Under the pieces are notes generated by a model that ran no database searches, was not told where the DNA came from, and saw nothing but the letters and a program-made list of their open reading frames with translations. Source: Amphiura filiformis (taxonomy: Eukaryota; Echinodermata; Ophiuroidea; Amphilepidida; Amphiuridae). From it: DNA of 64,000 nt. Below, piece by piece: positions 54,601 to 64,000 of the stretch (position 1 is its first letter; each line of letters begins with the position of its first letter). The stretch is from NCBI RefSeq assembly GCF_039555335.1, contig NC_092637.1, forward strand, positions 1,550,001-1,614,000. The letters run 5' to 3'. The position numbers and the translations under genes are program-made.

Positions 54601-57600
54601 TTTCACATGTATTCCAGCTTTCATGTCATAATTTTCTGAGCTTATGTAAAATACATTTTTCTTAGATTTTAACCAAAATGTTATGGAAATGTCAAATTTT
54701 TATCAGAAATCAAAAGGTTTAAGCCTTGAAACACTATTTTACTGGAATTTAAGTTGCTTCTATGCATGATTACAGTAAACAGAAACATATTTAAGTGGTT
54801 TGAAATTTTGACCCTAAAAATCAAAAGTTACACCCTTTACCGTGAAAATGACCATACCGTACCATTAGGCCTATGTCATATTTTAGGGACCATACCTATT
54901 TACTTACTTGAGAACTCTAGCTTCAAATTTGCACATGTACATGATACATGTACCGTATTCATTCCAATAAGCGCCCATGCCCCAAAAAGCGCCCATCCAT
55001 TGAAGTGACAGCGTTAATTTATATCGAAAAAGCTGAACGAGTAGAAGTGCTGTGTAAACTAGCAATACATTTTTCTGCAGAAAAGCTACAAAATATACAC
55101 AAAATAAGAAATTATATAAGTTGCATATGATATAATGCCAATGTAATCCTCCCTCCACTTGCTAAAATTTAGCACTAAGGCCAATGAAAGTCAATTCCGA
55201 GTTTATCGTCCCTTTTTTTTCCCATGTTGGTGAGGTGACTTTTTCATTTTTCATTTTTCATTATTTCATCAGATTTCATTATTGACCTAAAATGCGTGTT
55301 GATTTAAAGCCACAATCATACATGTTATTTATAAACATGTTTTTATATGGGTAGGGACTAGAAAAGTTAGAGAAGAGCCTGGTTTTGCTTCCAAGATATG
55401 AATTTATATGTTTTACAAACAAAAATATATGTTTCCAATTGCTAAAACTGGTGAAAACACTGATACTTTGAAAATAATGAATTATTTTGGCATTTTTGAA
55501 AATTTGACGCTGGTGTTTTTGGTTTCCAAAAAGTGACGCTGGCGGGGACGATAAACTCGAATCGACTTTCACTCGCCTAATATTGAGAATTTTGCATAGT
55601 GTGGCGGACTTACTAGACTAGCCCTACATGTACACTGTACATATGTGACATGATCAAGGGAAATGAGTCGGATGTCGCTAATATTGATTTTGAGATATTG
55701 GCAAAGAAAGTGTTGAAATTCTTTTGTTTTATATTGTTTTCAGCGATTGATAAATTGACCTAACTTCACAAACAAAAGTCATATCAACATGAGGTTTTCA
55801 GTTTCTGAAAGCTCTAAATGTCCTCTTTAGAAACATGTGTAAAACTCATTTTCGACCAGGGCCGACATGTGACTCATTCCCCTTGATCATGTCACATATA
55901 TGTAGATTTTGTTTATGCTGTTTATGGTACATTTACATAGGCCTACTGAGCAATTGTCTGGCTGCTGGCCATTTACCTTGTTTTGGCATCTTACATGTAT
56001 TCTTAAAAAGCCATGTGTGATTTGCTCCACATGCAGGTAATGTTTCTATAGTATTCCTTCTTTAAAATTTTGGCATGATTGTATGCCCAATGATGTACTA
56101 GATTGAGCCTGACTGCTTAGAATATATAGTTTTTGGGTTCCCCGGTTAATTCGCCAATTCCTCATTATTTTGCCTTAAAATGATCTCAAACCTTTTTGAC
56201 AGTTGTTACTTTTTTATATTATGTAATAATTTTGGGCAAAGAATTACAAAATAAACCTTTTGACAGAAACCAGTTATGGCTTTTCAAAAGTTTGTGTATG
56301 ATGGATTTAGCTGCTCAAGACAATACAACCAAATCAAACTTATGTACTACCGTACTAGTCGGGCTTTCGGCAATAATGGCATTTTGATATGCGAGCTGCC
56401 AGAAGTTTGTACAGAGGTCGAAATTCAAAATAGATTGATTAATTGATTAATTTCAAGAGTGCTTGTTTTTTTCAGGAAGTGTTCCAAGGCAGGACGTCTA
56501 ACACTAGATTTTGCCAACATCTTCAAGGCATTTATTGGAACCAATTACTTGGCGGCAGCATTCAATTTTTCACAAAGTGGGCTAGTGGTAAGTAGAACAA
56601 TGGAATTTGTAATTTTGTAATTTGAATAAGAAGACACCCTGGATTGATTTGATACGGTACCATTTTTCTATCTGGACAGTGGACATGGTATGTGCACAAA
56701 AACAGGGGTTGAGTAACAGGTGCACATCGTCATCATCCCTATATCTTTGTGTTAAAAATTGCTGTGATAGTACAGCGAATCCTCTCGTTTTTTTAACAGC
56801 TACGCATCGCGATTTTGTTCGAGATAGGCCGAGCAACTCAGGCTAAGCATGCCATGACTATCATATGAGATACCACAGCGTTTCTATATTCTACACATTA
56901 TTACGATTTGTGCATGCTCTAGTACCCCATATGATGTTTCTACTACAAGAAACAATTATTTGTTTTCAGGTAAAACCAGGGTTTTGTTTCCAGTACACTC
57001 ACTCGAAAAGCAGTACACTAATTAGCGGGGCCTTGCAGCTTGCTGTGGACATCTTTTACTGCATTTTTAATGTAAAAAATTTGAAATCCAACGTAAAAAT
57101 TGAGATATATTTAATTTTGAGAATGACAATTATACTTCATAGGTATAAAGAACGCGTTTAGCCCATTTAGTTAAGTTCCAGGTGCACGTCCTTTAACACA
57201 ATGCATATATGTAAACTTTCTTTGTCTGTGTCAATAATAGAATATTGATTTCAATGGAGTATTGAGCTGTATTGAAAAAAAAATATTTATAATACAGGGT
57301 GTTGACACTGTGAGGTGTGTTATAAATCACTGACAATGTTAAGGCTGGCTGTGGGGCGAGGTATTAAATTGCACTCAACAGTAACAGTTTTTGTACAAAT
57401 CACACTTCTGAAAATGTTAAGGCGGACTATCGGCCGAGATATTAAATTGCACTCAACGAACGGTAAGAATTCAGTTTAGGAATTGAGGTGTCCTATAAAT
57501 TGCTTTGAGATAGGCAATCGCACTTGTGTGCCTTAAAAGGTACCAATTAGGCATACTTGATCGTACACAAGTAATTTAGAACTCATACAACTTATACAAA

Positions 57601-60600
57601 TGTACAGCAAAATAATATACAATTTTAGTTGGAAGCCCTGTAGATGTATGTAGACATCTTGCATTGATTTTAAAATATGTTTGTGATGTTACCAAGAATT
57701 ACCAATTTCAACCAAATACTGGGGATTTGATCTTGTTGAAACATTTAGGGACCATGTGTGTGATGGGTTAAAAATGGGTACTAATGTAGGTAGCAGTCGA
57801 GGTCTACAATACACACAAACAGATTCAATATTGCGCAAAATCGCCGTAAATACACAAGTACAGTAGATCTTTTACTGAATACTGATGCGTAATCGTGTCC
57901 CAGCGTTATACAAGTAGTTTAGACACGCTTTGGCATTCAAAATTCATTAACAAAAAAGTATGTTTGCTTTTTTATACTTCCTAATTGCTCTAAAAATTGT
58001 TGAAAAATAATTAAAGTTTGTGTTTTGTTTGCATTTCAGCTCGGTGCAATAGGAATGGTCATAATAGCAACCGCTGCAGTACATTGTTGTCATCTCATCG
58101 TCACATGCAAGAAACTGGCCATCCGTAAGATTCTAGAATTACAAGACTCTAACAATGACGCAGCACTAAATCCCACACAGCTTAAATTACGTAAACGCAT
58201 CGAAAGGAGGCTGACGTACGGGGACATAGCATGGGTCGCAGCAGGACAAATGGGCTTAGCGTTAGTCAATTTCGGGCTGGTGGTTACGCAATTTGGATTT
58301 TGTGTTGGATATTATATATTTCTTGGTAACACTCTAAGCAACTTCTTCCCATTAGTGGAGGAAACGATTTCTTTTCCCAGTGTTACGCTATCACCAAGTA
58401 TTACCCACAATTCAACAGTAACACCTGCGGTAACTTCAGCTGATAACTCACATGTATCTTTCTCAGGAACAACAACGCACAGTGTTACAAAAAACTCTTC
58501 CAGTTTTGATCCGTCCTTACACCATAGTGGGCCAGCATCTATGTATTATATTATTGTTGCTTCGTTAATACCTATATTTGCAATCTTTGCCTTACTACGC
58601 AATATTCGTCAGTTGGGTTCGTCGAGCCTTGTGGCCAACATATCGGTCCTCGTGGGATACGTAGCTGTTTTAGGATTCATTTTATCAGGTAATTGTATTA
58701 ATCAGAATTGCACAATGTGAACACTGGCATACAATGTACATAACCAGGATGTTTCCATGGGAGAGGAAGTCATATCTTCAATAGTTGGTGTATGGATTTC
58801 AACTGGAATAGCCCAATCTGAACAAGAAGAGATTTGAGCTATTCCATTTGAAATCCATACACCCCCTATGGAAGATATGACCTTATCTTCACACAGGGAG
58901 TGTGAATTCCAAATGGGTTACGGGTGACTCCATTTGAAATCTACAGCCCTAAAGTAATTCTAACCCAGATTTTGAAACAGAAGAAAAGATGCTATCAAGC
59001 ATGCAATTGTGGGCCAGTGACATCTTCCCAACGTTCGGGGGGCCCTACTTGGTCAAGTATGCAAGTGTGGGCCAGCAGCATCTTCCCAACTGTGGGCCCA
59101 ACTTAGTCCCCAAAACTGATATGCCAATGATAAGCAAATTTTACATGTGTGTTTTTCACTAGTTCTATGTATTAAGACAAATGTTATGTACCCCCCACAC
59201 ACACACCCCACACACCAACCCCACAACTGCATGAAGGTGTGGGGGCTCAAATGGGCATTTTTTTTCTGGGGGCAGCTATGTTACTGTACCCGAACAGATG
59301 AAAATATTACAAAAGATACCAGTGAAAATTGCTGCAAATGATCAGTGAATAAATGACTTGCAATGCACCACTGCCGTTGATGGTCATAATTTGATAATAA
59401 TCTAGAACTCAATATTTTAGTATTCTCCGACTACAATGTAATACTTTTGCAAGATATACATTGCAGGTTTCCATAAAACAGACCATACAATTTTGCAGAT
59501 TAATTTTTTCAGCCCAATGATTCCTACTGATTTTGCAGTTAGTGGTCGCCATTTGTATGTTTAGGTGATGCGCTACTTAAAAGCTAAATACTTTTGAAAA
59601 AAAAAATCCAAAATCTGTGAAAACTACAAGACAAATTGCATACTGTATTTATGCCATGCCTTATATTGATGTAATGATTAGTGTTAAAGTGACTTTTTCA
59701 TTTTTCAGATTTCCATGTGAGTGATTCTATAGAGCTGTATAGGTGGGCAACATTCCCCATATTTTTCGGTGGAGTCACTGCTGGTTATGAAGGAATAGGA
59801 ACAGTAAGTTAATTTACCGTAAAAACCTTGTCTACAAGCATGTAGAGTGCATAATATAAAGCTAAATCAATCCATTCACCATCCATCGACAAAATTGTAA
59901 CACTATGGTGTACACCTTGGTCTGGGGCGGACATTTTAAAAATGAATTTAGGAGAGCAGCAACGGCATCACTTGCATTACATTCCAGATGTTAAATCTAC
60001 ATCATATGCAAAATTTGAGGAAATTCATGACGAGTCCGTTTTATTTTAGGGCCATTTGTCTATAACTGGTCTTTACATGTAGCCCTATGGAGAGAGTGCC
60101 CGTTGAGGGCGCTTATAACCCCATTTTAGGAACAAAATGTGATTTAAAAAAAACGGACTCGTCATGTGAATTTTCTAAAATTTTCAGAGTATGTAGTATG
60201 AACATGTAGAAATATAATCAAGTAGTTGCCCTATCTGCTCTCCTCCAAAAAAATAAAAAGTCCTATACCTCAATGATAATGAAACCTAGGTGGTACAAAC
60301 AAGTACTATTGTACAACTAATCTATTGTATTGGCATATATTACAAAAACACTCTATATGCTTGTAGAAGAGGTTTTACGCTAGTGCAATCCATGTCATGT
60401 CTCATACTAATCACAATGTGACAGAGTTTACAATATTTTGTAGTGTATTAAATGTTTACCCCTATCCCCCTTCTTGTTTTACACTTTTTAGGCAAAATTT
60501 GGCAAGCCAAGCAAGCTGGAAAATATTATATGTTTGGCCCCTCTTTCAAAAACCTGAATCCACTCCTGTCAGGCATGACAATTTCCAGTCAAAACACTGG

Positions 60601-63219
60601 AACCAGACTTTTGTGATGTTAAAATTCCCCCAATTTGCAGTCCTTTTCAGATGTTTTGTCCAATTTTACGCAATTTCCAGACATTTTCATGACATGTGTA
60701 TTCTCATGCTTGCTCTGTGTATGACCACCTTGCATTATACTTGTTTCACCTTGTGATAGGGAAGAGTTGTTTTTGTGCATGACTGATGTGCATTTTGGGA
60801 TAAGGTGTTATAAGAGCCGTAGCCAGGGGCATGGTCTTAGCTAGCCACCCGTCTGGCCGTCATTTGAGACGGGAGTTTTCTCCTGGGACGGGCAAAATTA
60901 ATGCCTTTGACAGATGCTATATTATAAATTGTATGTTTTTAGAAGCTAATTGACCTTTTTAGTAGACCCTATTTGTAGAACAAGGCCATATCAACACATA
61001 TTTGAACTCTTTGAACCCCCAATGGGCTATAGACGTCAGGTAAATGTTTTAAAGGTCAAATTAGAACAGGCAATTTTATTCAAATGACGGGCAACTCTCA
61101 ATTTCTAGCTAAGACCCTGGCCAGGGGGTGTGATGCATCCCCCCCCCCCACAAATTTTCCAAAGTGTACAAAAAGTCCCAAAAGTTAAGAATTTGCGAGC
61201 GTAGCGATCCAAAAAATCTGATTTTGAAAGCTTTTTGTGGTCAAAAAATGTCCAAATTTGGGGAAGAAAGTCCACTTTTCACAACCCCCCCCCCTCCCCG
61301 CAAAAAAGTTAAATTTGTCAAAATCAGCACCTCCCTACAAATATCCTGCCTACAGGCCTGGGTGATATATTAATGTGCAAACTATAGTGGCTATATATAT
61401 TTGTGTGATGATAATGCATTTTTGACCAATGGCTGTGAGTGAAGGGGCTCCAAGCCTATGAGAAGTACCTGCATATTCAATACAATGTGTTTTACATTTT
61501 TCCCCTCAGATCATCCCAATAGAGTCCAGTATGGAAGAGAACAGAAAGTACTACCCACATCTACTCTACGCAGCAACAATCCTCTTCACCTTTGTCCTAG
61601 CATCCCTTGGTATCCTTGGTTATCTTCACTATGGCGACGACGTCCAGCAGATCGTCATTTGGAACCTGCCTGTGGATAGCGTTCTTTCGTACCTCGTCAA
61701 TTCCGTCATATGTATTGGCATTCTTTTCACATTCCCTCTGCAGAATTTCCCTGTGATAGACATTTTTGAAGAGCTGCTCTTTGCTCAAGGTAAAATTGTA
61801 ATTTGTTTTTCCATCGAAAGATACATCCTATTCTATTCTACATATATTCCATTTGTCGCTAGGACAGGGTCTTAGCTAGAAATTGAGGTTTGCCTGTCAT
61901 TTGAATAAAAATACCTGTCCTATTTTGACCGTTAAAACATTTACCAGACCTATACTGCCCATTGGGGGTTCAAAGAGTTCAAATATGTCTTGCTATGGCC
62001 TTGTTTTGCCAAGCTGGTCTACTAAAAAGGTCAACCGCCTTTGTCAATTACCTACAATTATAATGCAACACCTGTCAAAGGCATTAATTTTGCCCATCCC
62101 AGGAGCAAACTCCCCGTCTAAAATGACGGCCAGATGGGTGGCTAGCTAAGACACTGGAGTAGGATCTAGGGGTTTTTATGAAATTTGGCCCAATGGTTTT
62201 AATTAAGTTCTTCAAGTACACCAAGTAAGAAAGCTCAACTATTCTTACTTTTAATTAATTGACCTTAAGTCAACAATTCCAAAAGAATCCAACATCCTGC
62301 TTTTGTGACCAGCAAATTTTGTTTGCAATGTCCCTATGTGCCTGTATGTGCATGATATGCAGATTATTCAGACATTTCCCTGTTAAATTGGAGGACAGTA
62401 TTCAGTCTGGATAGACCTCGGGAAAACAAAAGACTTTATAACTCATTGTGAAAATCTGTGGAAACAAATGTGACTTTAGAACCCGCTTGAAAATACCCAC
62501 TGATTGTGATTCCCTGATTGGCAGTCTATTCCAAATGAGAGGCGCAACATAGGAGAAGGTCCTGCGTTCAACTGGCATAAGGGTTTTGATTGTGTTGTCA
62601 GGAGGGTGGTATCAGCAGCAGAATGCAGACCAGCACGCGCAGGGCAGTGCAGGGAAGCACAATCAGACAGGTACTCAGGAACACTCTTGGTGAGGCATTT
62701 AAACACAGTGACTAAAACTTTTAAATTGATGTGCTCTACATGCTATTGTGTCTGTCTGCTTATATGTACCTATAACAGGTTTATAATGTGCATAATTCCA
62801 GGTTATTGTGTTCTCATTTCCATCCGCAAGTAAGAATGTTGCATGTGTAATTTGACGTTCAATTAAGTGAACATGAAAACACCACCTTAGTAAAAATGCA
62901 TGAAATGCCCTATTTTTTTCAGAATAGCTTGGAGAAAATTATTGTACAACAATACACATGCATTATATACAAGCATCACAGCCCTATGTGATACAAGAAT
63001 TGCAATATTCCAAATGATTTGAGTTTAATGAATATGAATTTGTTATTCATTCAAGGTCGAATCTGTGGTCCTGCTAGTGTTGAACAAGTTAGTACCAACG
63101 ATAAAAAAACATTTGATGAGTCCTCACCACTTCTGAATACATCTGGAGAAATCCAAGAAGACAAAGAAATGGCTGAAATACTTGAGAAACTTCCTGTTGC
63201 TGCTGTTATACCAGACTCT
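51665..63219 (+). CDS. SLC36-like proton-coupled amino acid transporter (5' six exons; continues past window)
   Basis: Six exons (445 codons) join with consistent phases. The product begins MDDITTATRGPGKCSK and has the SLC36/PAT hallmarks: FKAFIGTNYLAAAFNFSQSG in TM1, FPIFFGGVTAGYEGIGTIIP with IESSM in TM6, LGYLHYG at the end of TM7, WNLP, and FTFPLQNFPVID in TM8. Family members export or import small neutral amino acids with protons at the plasma membrane or lysosome. The large lumenal loop between TM3 and TM4 is Ser/Thr-rich with sequons NST and NSS, the position where human PAT1 is glycosylated. The remaining helices must lie right of the window. It is divergent from the TRIM gene. No orthologue number is assigned. 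Confidence 0.88.
51793..52985. mobile_element. 1.2-kb inverted-repeat element in SLC36-like intron 1
   Basis: Arms of ~270 bp at 51800-52070 and 52695-52985: gccaagaatttgctcac, gacattgcattcaaaatct-type, ttttagactgtc and atcttgctcaaaagat each recur as complements in mirrored order. A third partial copy (gaactctagcttcgaatttg) is at ~52538 and a fourth at ~54910. Confidence 0.7.
53001..54862. mobile_element. 1.86-kb inverted-repeat element with GAAGCCTCCGAAAC motif array
   Basis: The ends are tacggtcattttcacggtaa then agggtgtaactt, and the complement at 54820-54862. The interior holds at least seven GAAGCCTC(C)GAAAC motifs in both orientations (53374-, 53578+, 53751+, 53768+, 53950-, 54132+, 54316+). 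No transposase frame was seen. Confidence 0.72.
55180..55577. mobile_element. Inverted-repeat element (MITE-like)
   Basis: gaaagtcaattccgagtttatcgtccc at the left pairs with gggacgataaactcgaatcgactttc at the right. ~400 bp, non-coding. Confidence 0.75.
55640..55905. mobile_element. Inverted-repeat element (MITE-like)
   Basis: catatgtgacatgatcaagg, then gaatgagtc and gatgtcg-type, at the left are mirrored at the right (cgacatgtgactcattcccc, then ttgatcatgtcacatatatg). Confidence 0.78.
56476..56587 (+). CDS. SLC36-like exon 2 (TM1)
   Basis: Acceptor TTTTTTCAG, donor GTAAGT, phase 2 to 0. It encodes LDFANIFKAFIGTNYLAAAF, the substrate-binding broken helix 1 of the amino acid/auxin permease fold. 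Confidence 0.88.
56588..58039 (+). other. SLC36-like intron 2
   Basis: It contains a direct repeat of ~45 bp with a period of ~77 (aatgttaaggc.gg...gcgagrtattaaattgcactcaac at ~57335 and ~57412). Otherwise nothing was recognised. Confidence 0.45.
58040..58688 (+). CDS. SLC36-like exon 3 (TM2-TM5)
   Basis: 649 bp, phase 0 to 1. TM2 is GAIGMVIIATAAVHCCHLIV. A basic cytosolic loop (KLRKRIERRLTYGD) precedes TM3 (VNFGLVVTQFGFCVGYYIF). Then comes the ~75-residue Ser/Thr-rich glycosylatable loop, TM4 (YYIIVASLIPIFAIFALL) and TM5 (LVANISVLVGYVAVLGFIL). Reading past the donor GTAATT reaches a stop, so the splice is required. Confidence 0.9.
58745..58945. mobile_element. GGCTATTCCA-family inverted-repeat element, copy 1
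   Basis: gtgtatggatttcaactgga then atagccca pairs with gagctattccatttgaaatc then catacaccc. It is followed by cacagggagtgtgaattcc. Same family as 63226-63422. Confidence 0.68.
59003..59095 (+). repeat. 55-bp tandem duplication
   Basis: tgtgggccag..catcttcccaac recurs with a ~55-bp period, followed by a third partial unit (tgtgggcccaac). Confidence 0.65.
59709..59803 (+). CDS. SLC36-like exon 4 (TM6)
   Basis: 95 bp, phase 1 to 0. It encodes LYRWATFPIFFGGVTAGYEG, the conserved P-x-F-F-G...E-G helix of the family. Acceptor TTTTTCAG, donor GTAAGT. Confidence 0.9.
59933..60262. mobile_element. Inverted-repeat element (MITE-like)
   Basis: The left arm has taggagagcagcaacggca and aattcatgacgagtccgtttt. 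The right arm has aaacggactcgtcatgtgaattt and ccctatctgctctcct. It lies in intron 4 of the SLC36-like gene. Confidence 0.75.
60828..61131 (+). mobile_element. TCTTAGCTAG element, forward copy
   Basis: It begins ggtcttagctagccacccgt and ends tttctagctaagaccctggc, so it has short inverted ends. The body matches 61863-62157 in reverse complement (e.g. gggcaaaattaatgcctttg, tttgaactctttgaaccccc). Confidence 0.82.
61510..61789 (+). CDS. SLC36-like exon 5 (TM7-TM8)
   Basis: 280 bp, phase 0 to 1. It starts IIPIESSMEENRKYYPHLLY, then TM7 (ATILFTFVLASLGILGYLHY), QQIVIWNLP, and TM8 (VNSVICIGILFTFPLQNF). Inverted copies of one repeat flank it (60828-61131 and 61863-62157). Confidence 0.92.
61863..62157 (-). 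mobile_element. TCTTAGCTAG element, inverted copy
   Basis: Reverse complement of 60828-61131 over nearly its whole length. It contains gggggttcaaagagttcaaa and caaaggcattaattttgccc. It starts ~75 bp after the donor of the exon at 61510-61789. Confidence 0.82.
62400..62712 (-). pseudogene. LINE C-terminal fragment, antisense
   Basis: Minus-strand frames read FKCLTKSVPEYLSDCASLHC, then (shifted) RRTFSYVAPLIWNRLPIRES and GIFKRVLKSHLF. This is the usual P-x-YLSD ... F-xx-APxxWNxLP ... FKxxLKxxLF C-terminus of CR1/L2-like LINEs. It is broken by at least one frameshift. Confidence 0.75.
63056..63219 (+). CDS. SLC36-like exon 6 (cytosolic insert)
   Basis: 164 bp, phase 1 to 0. It encodes a hydrophilic segment, CGPASVEQVSTNDKK, then DESSPLLNTSGE and an acidic stretch. 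By topology it lies on the cytosolic side after TM8, where canonical SLC36 proteins have only a short loop. ESSPLL fits the acidic dileucine [DE]xxxL[LI] lysosomal sorting pattern. Donor GTAAGT. Confidence 0.75.
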
Positions 63220-63225
63220 GTAAGT

Positions 63226-63422
63226 GTGTTTGGCTATTCCAGTTGAAATTCACACCCCTATGAAAGACATGACCTTCCTTCCACACAGGGATTTTTAATT
63301 CCAAATGGAGTCACCCATTCAGATAACCGCCTAAGTTGAAATTCACACTTTCTATGTGGAAGGTTATGAAAGGTTGTGTCTTCCATAGGGGGTGTATGGA
63401 CTTCAAGTGGAATAGCCCATTA
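63226..63422. mobile_element. GGCTATTCCA-family inverted-repeat element, copy 2
   Basis: ggctattccagttgaaattc then acacccctatg at the left pairs with the complement of gggctattccacttgaagtc then catacaccccctatg at the right. It begins 6 bp beyond the splice donor at 63220. Confidence 0.78.
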
Positions 63423-63685
63423 TATGCAAATGGGTGGGTCAGAAAGGTTCCATCTAGACCTATGTGACAAGTTGAAAAGTCTGTGTGTAGTGGGGAAATT
63501 GGTTCTTTCGTTTGATCGAAAGGCCAAGAAGATTTGCAACTTGTAAGCGCATGGTTCCTGATGCTACCCATCGAATATATAAAACAAAGGAGGGCAATGT
63601 AAACCCATGTCTTAAATTTCTTAATGTGATGCTTATAATAACAAAATCTAGCTTTATTACACTCAGGAAATTATTTTTATTACTT

Positions 63686-64000
63686 AAAGGATGTCCCCAG
63701 CAATCACAACATTATGCCTTATATGATAGAAAATTAATTATCAAGCACGAATCATGTGGTTTTACTTGAAACAAACTCATATTGACCGTGAAATAGAATT
63801 AATACAGCCATCTCTCAACACGCAATATTCAAAAGGCGCATGACGTTTTAGTAATACAATGAAAGCTGACAACGATTGAGCACAGGTAACCTTGACATAA
63901 TTGCACTATACATTTTCAGGGCAGGATTTTGAATATCAAGTGTTGGGAGCCAGCTGTTTTTATTCATTTTTATGGTCAATATGAGTTTGTTTTGAATAAA
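63686..64000 (+). mobile_element. TTAAAGG-ended element, copy 2 (cut by window edge)
   Basis: It parallels 25392-25805 closely: tccc..gcaatcacaacattatgc, aattatcaagcacgaatca, aatacaatgaaagctgac. The right end is outside the window. Confidence 0.8.

Overview
This is eukaryotic genomic DNA from a marine invertebrate deuterostome, most likely an echinoderm. It is AT-rich and intron-rich, with small GT-AG exons and a dense load of short inverted-repeat transposons. The echinoderm call is an inference. It rests on the gene families (a Calx-beta/EGF/TSP3 membrane protein and a TRIM-NHL-type E3) and on a large foldback element whose architecture resembles the sea-urchin TU elements. Hemichordates are not excluded.

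Layout. (1) 1-27668, plus strand: the 3' part of a large gene whose exons fit together by reading frame and splice phase. In order it encodes cysteine-bearing Calx-beta modules (each split over two exons), an EGF-like domain, a calcium-binding thrombospondin type 3 block, three more Calx-beta modules, one transmembrane helix and an ~85-residue cytoplasmic tail with tyrosine motifs. The 5' end lies outside the window. (2) 27669-33734: intergenic, filled with a LINE 3' fragment, a CAG-ended element, an element carrying six copies of a 16-bp motif, an AACGTTTT-rich element and a foldback element. (3) 36009-33735, minus strand: a RING/B-box/coiled-coil/NHL TRIM gene, convergent with gene 1, with an apparent one-base frameshift in its propeller. 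(4) 36.5-51.6 kb: no host gene seen. It holds a LINE fragment, a 5.3-kb foldback element with arms of more than 1 kb, and a simple-repeat block of almost 4 kb, very G-poor on the plus strand. (5) 51665-63219 and beyond, plus strand: six exons of an SLC36-like proton/amino-acid transporter, divergent from the TRIM gene and running off the right edge.

The three host genes show no obvious shared pathway. The most unusual features are the Calx-beta/EGF/TSP3/Calx-beta/TM architecture with recently duplicated exon pairs, the TU-like foldback element, a LINE with alternating repeated 5' monomers, and several inverted-repeat elements with internal motif arrays. All exon boundaries are read by eye from splice consensus, frame and phase. 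No alignment or transcript was available.
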